In this document: in pieces, positions 8,313 through 16,216 of the stretch
How the letters are laid out: the number at the start of each line of letters is the position of its first letter
Position numbering within the stretch: position 1 is the first letter of the stretch
Origin: CAZBDU01 sp964490725
GTDB taxonomy: Bacteria > Spirochaetota > Spirochaetia > SZUA-6 > DRHE01
Assembly (NCBI GenBank): GCA_964490725.1
Contig: CAZBDU010000048.1
Location: 1-41,124 of the forward strand
Reading direction: 5' to 3'
DNA: 41,124 nt
Program-made: the position numbers and the translations under genes
Notes under the pieces: generated by a model
Seen by the model: only the letters and a program-made list of their open reading frames with translations
Told to the model about the DNA's origin: nothing
Databases searched by the model: none

Positions 8313-9266
8313 CTAACCGCGGATCGCCGCACCCGGCTCCAGGCGGTCGAGGCAGGCGCGGACCAGGTCATCGATGCCCGCCTCGGCCACGGCGATGCAG
8401 GTATCGGCGCAGCCGTAGTACATCTTGATGCGATTCCCCGGTTCCTGCACCACCCCGCAGGGAAACACCACGTTGGGTACGTCGCCGATCCTTTCGTACT
8501 CGGTCTGGGGACCGAAGACGAAATAGGGGGAGTAGCCCAGAACCTGCTTCGGATCCTCCAGCTCCAGGAGCAAGGCGCCCACCCTGTAGAGCACCCCCGC
8601 GCCGGTGTTGCGCACCCCGTGATACAACACGAGCCATCCGCGATCGGTCGCGATCGGCGGCGTGGAGGCCCCGAGCTTGGTCGCCCCCCACCCCGGCTGC
8701 GGAGCGAGCAGCAGCTGCGACCCGCCCCAGTGGATCAGGTCAGGGGAGTAGGTGATCCAGATGGCGCCGCCGGCGGTGAGCGTCGTGCTGGGGCGGGTCA
8801 GGAGAACATAGCGGCCGCCGATCCTCTCCGGAAACAGGACGGCGTCCTTGTTGTCGACGTCCGTGGCCAGGCAGATGCGCCGGCAGCCGGCGAAATCCTC
8901 GGTTCTGGCTATGCCCACTCTTGTCCCGTAGGGTCCGTAGGCCGTGTACGTGATGAAGTATCCTTCATCCAGCTTCGTTATCCTGGGATCCTCCACGCCG
9001 AACCGCTCGTAGGGCTCGTAGGCCGGATCCGAGGAAGGCGTGATCCACGGCTCGGGGTCGACGGCGAAGGCGAGTCCGTCGAAGGAGCGCGCCAGGGTCA
9101 GGTGGCTGCGCCCGCGGAGGTCCTCCACCCGCAGCAGCAGCAGGTACTGCCCTTCGTGCTTGCAGGCGGCTGCGTTGAATACGGTGTTGCAGGGGTAGGG
9201 AATGTCGGCGCGGGTGAGAATGGGATTGCCCTCGTAGCGCTGGAACGGCTGCAGGATCCGGTTCAT
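8313..9266 (-). CDS. GH130 family beta-mannoside / oligomannan phosphorylase-like protein, short form
   Basis: 317 residues, the usual length of the compact GH130 enzymes that include the 1,2-beta-oligomannan and beta-1,2-mannobiose phosphorylases of Thermoanaerobacter. Visible motifs are YEGNPILTRADIPYP at the start of blade one, RVEDLRGRSHL, GVEDPRI with the likely proton-donor D93, KDAVLFPERIGGRY, YHGVRNTG and GDVPNVVFPCG. Family chemistry gives alpha-D-mannose-1-phosphate plus a shortened sugar. It is the first gene of a minus-strand series with the GT4-fusion and the long GH130. There is no ribosome site before ATG 9266 and the -10 ends ten bases upstream, so a leaderless message is likely. 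It could instead be a hydrolase, as a minority of GH130 are. Confidence 0.85.
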   Translation of the reverse strand: MNRILQPFQRYEGNPILTRADIPYPCNTVFNAAACKHEGQYLLLLRVEDLRGRSHLTLARSFDGLAFAVDPEPWITPSSDPAYEPYERFGVEDPRITKLDEGYFITYTAYGPYGTRVGIARTEDFAGCRRICLATDVDNKDAVLFPERIGGRYVLLTRPSTTLTAGGAIWITYSPDLIHWGGSQLLLAPQPGWGATKLGASTPPIATDRGWLVLYHGVRNTGAGVLYRVGALLLELEDPKQVLGYSPYFVFGPQTEYERIGDVPNVVFPCGVVQEPGNRIKMYYGCADTCIAVAEAGIDDLVRACLDRLEPGAAIRG

Positions 9267-9276
9267 GGCAACGGAA

Positions 9277-9306
9277 TTTGTAGCGCAACGCCGCCGCTTG
9301 GGTCAA
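9277..9306 (-). promoter_or_regulatory. promoter of the short GH130 gene, probably leaderless
   Basis: Minus strand: TTGACC (9306-9301), 18-base spacer, TACAAA (9282-9277). The expected start lies 3-5 bases before the ATG at 9266, and the intervening bases hold no Shine-Dalgarno. Confidence 0.5.
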
Positions 9307-9362
9307 CGGGTCTGCTCGCCGCCGCCCCGCGCCCCGGTCCCGGCGGCCTGCGCAGAAACCCC

Positions 9363-9392
9363 TTGACAGAAGCCGCGGCAGGGGTGTAGCAT
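9363..9392 (+). promoter_or_regulatory. promoter of the trpR-like / trpB2 operon
   Basis: A perfect -35 TTGACA (9363-9368), an 18-base spacer and TAGCAT (9387-9392), with TG just before. The start would be near 9399, about 13 bases before the ATG at 9413. Confidence 0.6.
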
Positions 9393-9406
9393 CCGTTTCT
9401 ACGGAT
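9391..9406 (+). promoter_or_regulatory. candidate TrpR-type operator over the promoter
   Basis: A perfect inverted repeat, ATCCGT-TTCT-ACGGAT, with weaker outer symmetry (TA...TA). It overlaps the end of the -10 and the expected start site, so a bound repressor would block RNA polymerase. The first gene after it encodes a TrpR-like protein, so self-control is likely. The sequence is not the E. coli trp operator. Confidence 0.5.
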
Positions 9407-9412
9407 AGTAAC

Positions 9413-9703
9413 ATGAGCGGGCGGACAGGCGCTGAAGAGGAGGCCATCCGGCAGATCGCCGGGATCCTCTCCCGGATAGAGGACCCGCGGTTCATCCGCG
9501 ATTTCCTGGAGTGCCTGCTCACTCCCAACGAGCTGGCCGAGATCGCCGGCCGCTGGGAGGTGGTGAAGCGGCTGGACCGGGGGGTGAGCCAGCGCCGCAT
9601 CGCGCAGGAGCTGGGGATGAGCCTGTGCAAGATCACCCGGGGCTCCCGGGAGTTGAAGAAGAGAGACTCGGCGTTCCGGCGGGTGCTGCGCCAGCTGCCG
9701 TAG
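9413..9703 (+). CDS. Trp repressor (TrpR/YerC) family DNA-binding protein
   Basis: A small helical repressor of 96 residues. The N-terminal helices lead to LLTPNELAEIAGRWEVVKRL, matching the TrpR core (LLTPDEREAL...). The helix-turn-helix at residues 57-82 (VSQRRIAQELGMSLCKITRGS) matches the TrpR reading head, including the ITRGS end of the recognition helix. TrpR binds DNA as a dimer with L-tryptophan; YerC-type relatives may not need it. The next gene, 39 bases downstream, is a tryptophan synthase beta chain, which favours a tryptophan role. ATG 9413 has only a weak GGA upstream and a predicted leader of about 13 bases. Confidence 0.8.
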   Translation: MSGRTGAEEEAIRQIAGILSRIEDPRFIRDFLECLLTPNELAEIAGRWEVVKRLDRGVSQRRIAQELGMSLCKITRGSRELKKRDSAFRRVLRQLP

Positions 9704-9742
9704 CGCAACCGTAGAGAAACACGAGCAAGGAGGAAGACAGCT

Positions 9743-11131
9743 GTGAAGTTCAAGGTACTGCTGAAGGACAGCGAGATTCCGCGCCAGTGGTACAACCTGG
9801 CGGCGGACCTGCCGACCCCGATGAACCCACCCCTGGGACCGGACGGCAACCCGGTCAGCCCGGACATGCTGGCGCCGGTGTTCCCCATGAACCTGATCGA
9901 GCAGGAGGTGAGCACCCAGCGGCACATCGACATCCCGGAGAAGGTGTTGGAGCTGCTCTATCGCTGGCGGCCCACCCCGCTGCACCGGGCCTACTTCCTG
10001 GAGGAGGCTCTGGGCACGCCGGCGAAGATCTACTACAAGAACGAGAGCGTGTCCCCCCCGGGCAGCCACAAGCCCAACACGGCGGTGGCCCAGGCCTACT
10101 ACAACAAGGAGTTCGGCATCAAGCGGCTGGTGACCGAGACCGGGGCCGGCCAGTGGGGCAGCGCCCTGGCCTTCGCCTGCTCGCTTCTGGGCCTGGAGTG
10201 CAAGGTGTTCATGGTGCGGGTGAGCTTCGATCAGAAGCCCTTCCGCAAGATGATGATGCAGGCCTGGGGCGCCACCTGCGTGGCCAGCCCCAGCCAGGAG
10301 ACCAACGCGGGCCGGACCATCCTGGCGGAGCACCCGGACTCCCCGGGTAGCCTGGGGATCGCCATCAGCGAGGCCATCGAGCAGGCGGTGAGTGACGGGG
10401 GCGGGAGCACCCGCTACTCCCTGGGCAGCGTGCTCAACCACGTGCTCCTGCACCAGACCATCATCGGGCTGGAGGCCAGGAAGCAGCTGGAGAAGATCGG
10501 GGAGAAGAAGGTGGACGTGGTGATCGGCTGCGCCGGGGGCGGCAGCAACTTCGCCGGCCTGGCCTTCCCCTTTGTCCGGGACAAGATCCACGGCGCCAAG
10601 ATCGAGATCATCCCGGTGGAGCCTTCCTCCTGTCCCACCATGACGGAGGCGCATTTCGTCTACGACCACGGCGACACCGCCAGGATGACGCCGCTTCTGC
10701 CGATGCACTCCCTGGGGCACGACTTCGTGCCGCCGCCCATCCACGCCGGCGGGCTGCGCTACCACGGCATAGCCCCGCTCATCTCTCAAGGGATCATCGA
10801 AGGGCTGCTCGCCCCGAGGGCCATCCACCAGCTGGAGTGCTTCCAGGCGGCGGTGCTGTTCGCCAAGACGGAAGGCATCATCGTGGCGCCGGAAACCAGC
10901 CATGCGGTGGCGGGCGCCATCCAGGAGGCCAGGAAGGCCAAGGAGGAGGGAAAAGAGAAGACCATCCTCTTCAACCTCAGCGGTCACGGCCTGATGGACC
11001 TCAGCGGCTACGACCTGTACTTCAGCGGGCAGCTCCAGGACTACGCGCTGCCCAAGGAGGAGATCGACCGCGCCCTGCATGCCATCGACGGGCTGCCCAG
11101 GCCCAAGGTTGCCAGGACGGGAAAGTGGTAG
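9743..11131 (+). CDS. trpB2: tryptophan synthase beta chain, TrpB2 type
   Basis: A PLP enzyme that joins indole and serine to make tryptophan. At 462 residues it has the length of the TrpB2 branch (classic TrpB is about 400), with the long N-terminus MKFKVLLKDSEIPRQWYNL typical of that branch. PLP lysine K110 lies in GSHKPNTA, the catalytic Glu region in ETGAGQWGSA and the phosphate-binding loop in GCAGGGSNF. TrpB2 does not bind TrpA in the usual way and is thought to salvage free indole. No trpA lies nearby. The GTG start has a strong AAGGAGGA site. It is co-transcribed with the TrpR-like gene upstream, and its end overlaps the next small gene. Confidence 0.93.
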   Translation: MKFKVLLKDSEIPRQWYNLAADLPTPMNPPLGPDGNPVSPDMLAPVFPMNLIEQEVSTQRHIDIPEKVLELLYRWRPTPLHRAYFLEEALGTPAKIYYKNESVSPPGSHKPNTAVAQAYYNKEFGIKRLVTETGAGQWGSALAFACSLLGLECKVFMVRVSFDQKPFRKMMMQAWGATCVASPSQETNAGRTILAEHPDSPGSLGIAISEAIEQAVSDGGGSTRYSLGSVLNHVLLHQTIIGLEARKQLEKIGEKKVDVVIGCAGGGSNFAGLAFPFVRDKIHGAKIEIIPVEPSSCPTMTEAHFVYDHGDTARMTPLLPMHSLGHDFVPPPIHAGGLRYHGIAPLISQGIIEGLLAPRAIHQLECFQAAVLFAKTEGIIVAPETSHAVAGAIQEARKAKEEGKEKTILFNLSGHGLMDLSGYDLYFSGQLQDYALPKEEIDRALHAIDGLPRPKVARTGKW

Positions 11132-11460
11132 GAGAAGGGGCCTGGGCCCAGGCTCCAGGGGACCCGGCGGCGGGCGCCGCCGGCTCCCTTCCCCTGGAAG
11201 CCTTCGACGGGTTGCAGGGCTACTGCCGCAGCCTGGGCCACCAGGTGGGATTCGATTACTGCCGCCGGGGGGGAGCCTCGGGCTCCAGGGAAGGGCTTCC
11301 CTGCCGGCGCATCCGGGACTGCTGGTTCCAGCGCCTGCCTGTGGACCGCTACCTGCGCGCCCATTGGAGGGCCGGGTCCCTGGAGCTCCTCAACCAGCCG
11401 CCCCGCGGCAGGATGGCCGCCATTCTGGAGGCCCTGGAGGCGGCCAGGCGCGGCGGCTGA
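11125..11460 (+). CDS. small Cys-rich conserved-looking protein downstream of trpB2
   Basis: About 111 residues if it starts at GTG 11125, overlapping the trpB2 stop, with AGGA about seven bases before. The first 25 residues are Ala/Gly/Pro-rich and may not be part of the mature fold. The rest has a clear pattern: YCRSLGHQVGFDYCRR, then LPCRRIRDCWFQRLPVDRYL. That gives four well-spaced cysteines (C-x13-C ... C-x6-C) and aromatic residues like a metal or Fe-S site. I recall similar small proteins of unknown role in sulfate- and metal-reducing bacteria, but cannot check. The frame ends at TGA 11458, convergent with pckG. The coding call rests on the composition and spacing. Confidence 0.6.
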   Translation: MVGEGAWAQAPGDPAAGAAGSLPLEAFDGLQGYCRSLGHQVGFDYCRRGGASGSREGLPCRRIRDCWFQRLPVDRYLRAHWRAGSLELLNQPPRGRMAAILEALEAARRGG

Positions 11461-11511
11461 AGGAAAGGCCGAGGGAAGAGGCCGGGGGAGGAGGCCCGGG
11501 GAAGCCGGCTT

Positions 11512-13377
11512 TCAGGCGCCGAAGCGTTCCGGGGGAATCTCCCCGGTCCCGTGCTCCGCCCGCGCCTGCTCCAGGCGCTCCCGCAGCATCTTCAGGCAAC
11601 CGGTGAACGCCGCCGGGACCTCCTCCTCCGCGGCGTAGATGGCCTCCATGCGGGAGAGCTTCTCCAGAAACCTGTCCGCCCGGATCGTGAACTGCCGGTC
11701 GTACTCCCCGCGGGTGTACTCCCGGCTGAAGATCGCGGCGAACAGCGCCTTCAGGTCCTCGTAGCGCGGGATGTGGCCGATGGGAGTCTCCACTGCCTCG
11801 TACTCCCCATGGATCCTGCCCTCCATCCACAGCAGCCACACCTTCTTGTCCACCTTCTGGTTCAGGAACCTGCCTTCCTGCTTCAGGAAGTAGTTGGTGG
11901 CAAAGACCAGTGGCGCCCTGTCCAGGCGCTGGCCGAAGGCGATGTGGTTGGCGATGTAGCGGCCCAGGGGCACCACCAGGAAGTCCAGGTTGGCCATGGG
12001 GCTGAACTCCCGCTGCCCGCTTGCCCCGATGGTGGCGAAGGTGCTCTCCGACTCCAGGGTGGCCCCTATTGCCACCCCGTGCACCCAGTCCAGGCTCTGG
12101 TAGACCGGCACCGAGGTGTCCGAGTCCCGCCCGCCGTAGATGATCCCCTCCACGGGCACCCCCTCCGGGTCATGCAGGCGCGGGTCGGCGTTATCCAGGT
12201 CGGCGATGGGGATGGTGTAGCGGGCGTTGCGGTGGCAGAGAGCCACCTCCATTCCCTCCGCGTCGGTATCCCCCTTTTTCCAGCGATCGCTGTAGTGGTT
12301 GCGCCCCTCCTGGGGCAGCTCCCCCCCCATGCCCAGCCAATAGGGCTTGCCGCCGTTCACCAGGACGTTGGAGAAGATGAGCTCCCGCGGGGTGGTGAGG
12401 GCCTTGTAGATCAGGGGGTCGTCCGCCGGGTTGACGTCCATGATGATGCCGAAAATCCCCTGCTCGATGTTGACCGCCCAGGGCCGCCCGTCGGTCCCCT
12501 CGCGGAGGTAGGCGATGTCGTCCCCCAGGATCATCTGGCCCGGCACCATGGCCGTGGAGGTCTTGCCGCAGGCGCTGGGGAAGGCGCCGGCGAAGTAGGT
12601 GACCCGGTCCTTGCCTTGCGGCCGCACCCCCATGAGAAACATGTGCTCCGCCAGCCAGTCCTGGTGGTTCGCCCTGTGGATCGCCAGGCGGAGGGCCAGC
12701 TTCTTGAGGCCCACGCTGTTGCCGGCGTACTGGTTGTTCACCGTGAGGACCTGGCTGCCCCGCAGGTCGATGTAGATTCTGCGCCTGTCCACCTCCCGGG
12801 AGTTGCCCCTCTCGTCCAGCCTGCCGGCGGCATGAATGAAGGTGAAGAAATCGCCGCCCCGCACTTTCTTGAACTGCTCGTAGCCCGGCCGGTACAGGAT
12901 GGCCTCGCTGTGCGCGACGTAGGCCGAGTCGGTGATCTGCAGCGCCGAGATGGCGAACCTGGAGCCCAGGGGCCCCAGCGTGAAGAAACAGATGAGGGCT
13001 TCCTTGCCCTCCATGATGCCGTCCATCACGGAGGTGATGTCAGCAAGGCCTTGCGCCCGGTCCACGGTCCGGATCACCTTGCTAATCTTCACGCCGGGAG
13101 TGAGCAGCACCCGGGTGTTCCCGCGGTCCCGTCCCTGGTCCCGATAGCCGTCGAAGTGCACGGTGTGGCCCTCCATGGCCAGGGCGTGCTCCTCCCTGTT
13201 GTTCAGGGCCAGCTCCCGCAGGCGGGCGATCTCCGCGGGATCGTCGGTGACCACGGTGACCCTGGCGGGTTTGAGCAGCTCCAGGTACCCCTCCACGACT
13301 TCCATCATGGCCGGGTTGTGCAGAGCCTCGAGTCGCGCCAGACTGGTTGCGCTCAGCAAGCTGCGATCCACTCTCAT
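11512..13377 (-). CDS. pckG: phosphoenolpyruvate carboxykinase (GTP)
   Basis: Interconverts oxaloacetate + GTP and PEP + CO2 + GDP, the entry to gluconeogenesis from the TCA cycle; it can also run backwards. The P-loop is FPSACGKTS, with the reactive cysteine near residue 270, and the metal loop is LGDDIAYL; both are diagnostic of the GTP family. The frame is open from 13449, but AAGGAG six bases upstream marks ATG 13377, giving 621 residues, close to the family length of about 610. It has its own promoter facing left, back to back with that of aconitase. It sits beside the TCA genes, which supply oxaloacetate. The enzyme is cytosolic and needs Mn/Mg. Confidence 0.93.
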   Translation of the reverse strand: MRVDRSLLSATSLARLEALHNPAMMEVVEGYLELLKPARVTVVTDDPAEIARLRELALNNREEHALAMEGHTVHFDGYRDQGRDRGNTRVLLTPGVKISKVIRTVDRAQGLADITSVMDGIMEGKEALICFFTLGPLGSRFAISALQITDSAYVAHSEAILYRPGYEQFKKVRGGDFFTFIHAAGRLDERGNSREVDRRRIYIDLRGSQVLTVNNQYAGNSVGLKKLALRLAIHRANHQDWLAEHMFLMGVRPQGKDRVTYFAGAFPSACGKTSTAMVPGQMILGDDIAYLREGTDGRPWAVNIEQGIFGIIMDVNPADDPLIYKALTTPRELIFSNVLVNGGKPYWLGMGGELPQEGRNHYSDRWKKGDTDAEGMEVALCHRNARYTIPIADLDNADPRLHDPEGVPVEGIIYGGRDSDTSVPVYQSLDWVHGVAIGATLESESTFATIGASGQREFSPMANLDFLVVPLGRYIANHIAFGQRLDRAPLVFATNYFLKQEGRFLNQKVDKKVWLLWMEGRIHGEYEAVETPIGHIPRYEDLKALFAAIFSREYTRGEYDRQFTIRADRFLEKLSRMEAIYAAEEEVPAAFTGCLKMLRERLEQARAEHGTGEIPPERFGA

Positions 13378-13420
13378 CACGTCTCCTTGCATAATAATAC
13401 CGAGCCGGATTTGAATATGC

Positions 13421-13449
13421 AGAATACCGGCATGACCGGGAAAGGTCAA
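13421..13449 (-). promoter_or_regulatory. promoter of pckG
   Basis: Minus strand: TTGACC (13449-13444), exactly 17 bases, TATTCT (13426-13421). The start would be near 13414, giving a leader of about 37 bases that contains the AAGGAGA site. Confidence 0.6.
13433..13448. promoter_or_regulatory. inverted repeat over the pckG -35, possible operator
   Basis: TGACC-N6-GGTCA at 13433-13448. It covers most of the pckG -35 and part of the spacer, and lies about 30 bases from the aconitase -35. A regulator bound here could affect pckG and perhaps the divergent TCA operon. Confidence 0.35.
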
Positions 13450-13475
13450 TCACCCCTCCCCGCTGGCGGTTCTCG

Positions 13476-13505
13476 TTGCCCTCCGGTGGCATGAGTAAGT
13501 ATAGT
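13476..13505 (+). promoter_or_regulatory. promoter of the TCA cluster (acnA)
   Basis: TTGCCC (13476-13481), 18-base spacer, TATAGT (13500-13505). The start would be near 13512, about 29 bases before the ATG at 13541. Confidence 0.5.
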
Positions 13506-13540
13506 TGAGGCAGAACACCGATAACAACCGGAGGCTATTG

Positions 13541-16201
13541 ATGGGCATCCGCGAGCAGTCCCGGCAGAAGCTGGCCGCCGGGGATCGTTCCTTCTGGATC
13601 TACAGGCTCGACACGCTGGAGCGGGCGGGGCTGGCGCGGCTGGACCGCCTGCCCTTCACCGTGAAGATCCTCCTGGAGACGGTGCTGCGCCAGATCGACG
13701 GCCGGCTGATCCGGGAGGAAGACCTGCAGGCCCTCTGCGGGTGGAACGGCCAACAGGCGGCGAACCGGGAGATCCCCTTCATGCCCGCCAGGGTGGTGAT
13801 GCAGGACTTCACCGGTGTGCCCGCGGTGGTGGACCTGGCGGCCATGCGCGCGGCCCTGGCCGCCCTGGGGGGAGACCCCGACCGGATCGACCCGCGCATT
13901 CCCATCGACCTGGTGATCGACCATTCGGTGCAGGTGGACCAGTACGGCACCGAGCGCGCCCTGGCGGCCAACGCCGAGAAGGAGTTCCAGCGCAACCGCG
14001 AGCGCTACGAGTTCCTGCGCTGGGGGGCCAGGGCGTTCGAGCGGTTCCGGGTGGTGCCGCCGGCCACCGGCATCGTGCACCAGGTGAACCTGGAGTATCT
14101 GGCCCGGGTGGTGCAGACGCGCACTGTCGATGGCCAGGCCGTGGCGCTGCCGGACACCCTGGTGGGCACCGACTCACACACCACGATGATCAACGGCATC
14201 GGCGTGCTGGGCTGGGGCGTGGGGGGCATCGAGGCGGAGGCCGCCATTCTCGGGCGGCCCATGGTCATGCTCATCCCCGAGGTGATCGGCGTGCGGCTGA
14301 CCGGCGCTCTGCCGGCGGGTTCCAGCGCCACGGACCTGGTCCTGACGGTCACGCAGATGCTGCGCCGCTTCGGAGTCGTGGGCAAGATCGTGGAGTTCTT
14401 CGGGCCCGGGCTTTCCGGCCTGACGGTGGAGGATCGGGCCACCATCGGCAACATGGCTCCCGAGTACGGCGCCACCGCCGGCTTCTTCCCGGTGGATGCG
14501 CAGACGCTGCGCTACCTGGCGGCGACGGGCCGCCCGCCGGAGCTGCTGGACCTGGTGGAGCGCTACACCAAGGAGCAGGGGCTGTTCCGCACTCCCGAGA
14601 CTCCGGAGCCGGAGTACAGCCACGTGCTGGAGCTTTCCCTTTCCACCGTGGAGGCCAGCATCGCCGGACCCAGGCGGCCCCAGGACCGCATCCCCCTGGG
14701 GCAGGCCTGCGCCGCCTGGGCGGGACTGGCCAGGGAGCTCCCGGAGACGCCGGCGGCCGTTGAGGTGACGGTGGGGGGGCGCACCGGGAAGATCGATCAC
14801 GGCGCGGTGGTGATCGCGGCCATCACCAGCTGTACCAACACCTCCAACCCCTCGGTGATGCTGGGAGCGGGGATCCTGGCGCGCAAGGCGGTGCAGCTGG
14901 GGCTCGAGGTGCCGGCCTACACCAAGACCAGCCTGGCCCCCGGCTCGCGGGTGGTGACCCGCTATCTGTCCCGGGCCGGTCTGATCCCCTACCTGGAGGC
15001 TCTGGGTTTTCACGTGGTGGGCTACGGGTGCACGACCTGCATCGGCAACTCCGGGCCGCTTCACCCGGCGGTGAGCCGCGCCATCCAGGAGAACGGCCTG
15101 ACCGTGGCGGCGGTGCTGTCGGGAAATCGCAACTTCGAAGGACGGATCCACTCCGAGGTGCGCGCCAACTACCTGGCCTCCCCACCCCTGGTGGTGGCCT
15201 ACGCCCTGGCGGGCAGGATGGACATCGACCTGAGCCGGGAGCCCCTGGGAAGGGACCGGAACGAGAATCCTGTCTACCTGAGTGATCTCTGGCCCTCGCG
15301 GGAGGAAATCGCGGAGGCGGTGCGCGCCTCGGTGGACCCCCGGCTGTTCGAGGAAGAGTACGCGGAGGTGTTCACGGGCAACGACACCTGGAACCGGGTG
15401 AAGGTGGAGGAGAGCCGGCTCTACGGCTGGAGTGAATCCACCTACATCCGCCTTCCTCCCTTCTTCGAGGGGATGAGCCTGGAGCCGCTGTCCCCGGAGC
15501 CGGTGCGCGGCGCCCGCGTGCTGGCGGTGCTGGGCGACTCGGTGACCACCGACCACATATCCCCGGCAGGCACCATCCAGGCGGCGAGCCCCGCGGGAGC
15601 CTGGCTGCAGGAGCAGGGGGTGCCGCCTGAGGAGTTCAACACCTACGGCAGCCGCAGGGGCAACCACGAGGTGATGATTCGCGGCACCTTCGCCAACATC
15701 CGCATCCGCAACGGGATGCTCCCCGGTGTGGAGGGAGGATACACCCGTCACCTGCCTTCGGGGGAACGGCTTTCCATCTTCGACGCCGCAGAGCGCTACC
15801 GGTCCGAGGGGGTGCCGCTTCTGATCCTGGCCGGGAAGGAGTACGGCTCTGGCAGCTCCCGTGACTGGGCGGCCAAGGGGCCGGCCCTGCTGGGCGTGCG
15901 GGCGGTGCTGGCGGAGAGCTTCGAGCGTATCCATCGCAGCAACCTGGTGGGCATGGGGGTGCTGCCCCTCCAGTTCGCCGAGGGCCAGAGCGCCTCCTCC
16001 CTGGGCCTCACCGGGGAGGAGGTGTTCGACGTGGAGGCGCCGGAGCGGGCGGGGCAGAGCCTTCGGGTCACGGCGCGCAAGGCGGAGGGCGCGGAGATCC
16101 GTTTCCAGGCGCACGCCCGCATCGACACGCCGGTGGAGATGGAGTACTACCGCGACGGCGGTATCCTGCGGACGGTGCTGCGGGGTCTTGCCCGCGGCTA
16201 G
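13541..16201 (+). CDS. acnA: aconitate hydratase, AcnA/IRP type
   Basis: Isomerises citrate to isocitrate through cis-aconitate with a [4Fe-4S] cluster. At 886 residues it has the AcnA length. The three cluster cysteines are encoded at 14830 (SCTNTSNP) and at 15028 and 15037 (GCTTCIGNSGP). The swivel domain has DSVTTDHISPAG, NTYGSRRGNHEVM and KEYGSGSSRDWAAKG. The frame is open from 13505, but GGAGG at 13530-13534, six bases before ATG 13541, and the promoter -10 at 13500-13505 fix the start. It is the first gene of the TCA block, with fumarase 16 bases downstream. A second, unrelated-length aconitase follows at 17718. Confidence 0.95.
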   Translation: MGIREQSRQKLAAGDRSFWIYRLDTLERAGLARLDRLPFTVKILLETVLRQIDGRLIREEDLQALCGWNGQQAANREIPFMPARVVMQDFTGVPAVVDLAAMRAALAALGGDPDRIDPRIPIDLVIDHSVQVDQYGTERALAANAEKEFQRNRERYEFLRWGARAFERFRVVPPATGIVHQVNLEYLARVVQTRTVDGQAVALPDTLVGTDSHTTMINGIGVLGWGVGGIEAEAAILGRPMVMLIPEVIGVRLTGALPAGSSATDLVLTVTQMLRRFGVVGKIVEFFGPGLSGLTVEDRATIGNMAPEYGATAGFFPVDAQTLRYLAATGRPPELLDLVERYTKEQGLFRTPETPEPEYSHVLELSLSTVEASIAGPRRPQDRIPLGQACAAWAGLARELPETPAAVEVTVGGRTGKIDHGAVVIAAITSCTNTSNPSVMLGAGILARKAVQLGLEVPAYTKTSLAPGSRVVTRYLSRAGLIPYLEALGFHVVGYGCTTCIGNSGPLHPAVSRAIQENGLTVAAVLSGNRNFEGRIHSEVRANYLASPPLVVAYALAGRMDIDLSREPLGRDRNENPVYLSDLWPSREEIAEAVRASVDPRLFEEEYAEVFTGNDTWNRVKVEESRLYGWSESTYIRLPPFFEGMSLEPLSPEPVRGARVLAVLGDSVTTDHISPAGTIQAASPAGAWLQEQGVPPEEFNTYGSRRGNHEVMIRGTFANIRIRNGMLPGVEGGYTRHLPSGERLSIFDAAERYRSEGVPLLILAGKEYGSGSSRDWAAKGPALLGVRAVLAESFERIHRSNLVGMGVLPLQFAEGQSASSLGLTGEEVFDVEAPERAGQSLRVTARKAEGAEIRFQAHARIDTPVEMEYYRDGGILRTVLRGLARG

Positions 16202-16216
16202 AGGGGAGGTGGCCGG

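Noticed and set aside
11461..11511. Terminator between the small Cys-rich gene and pckG
   Set aside because: Only a 5-bp CCGGG/CCCGG pairing in a purine-rich run; too weak to call.
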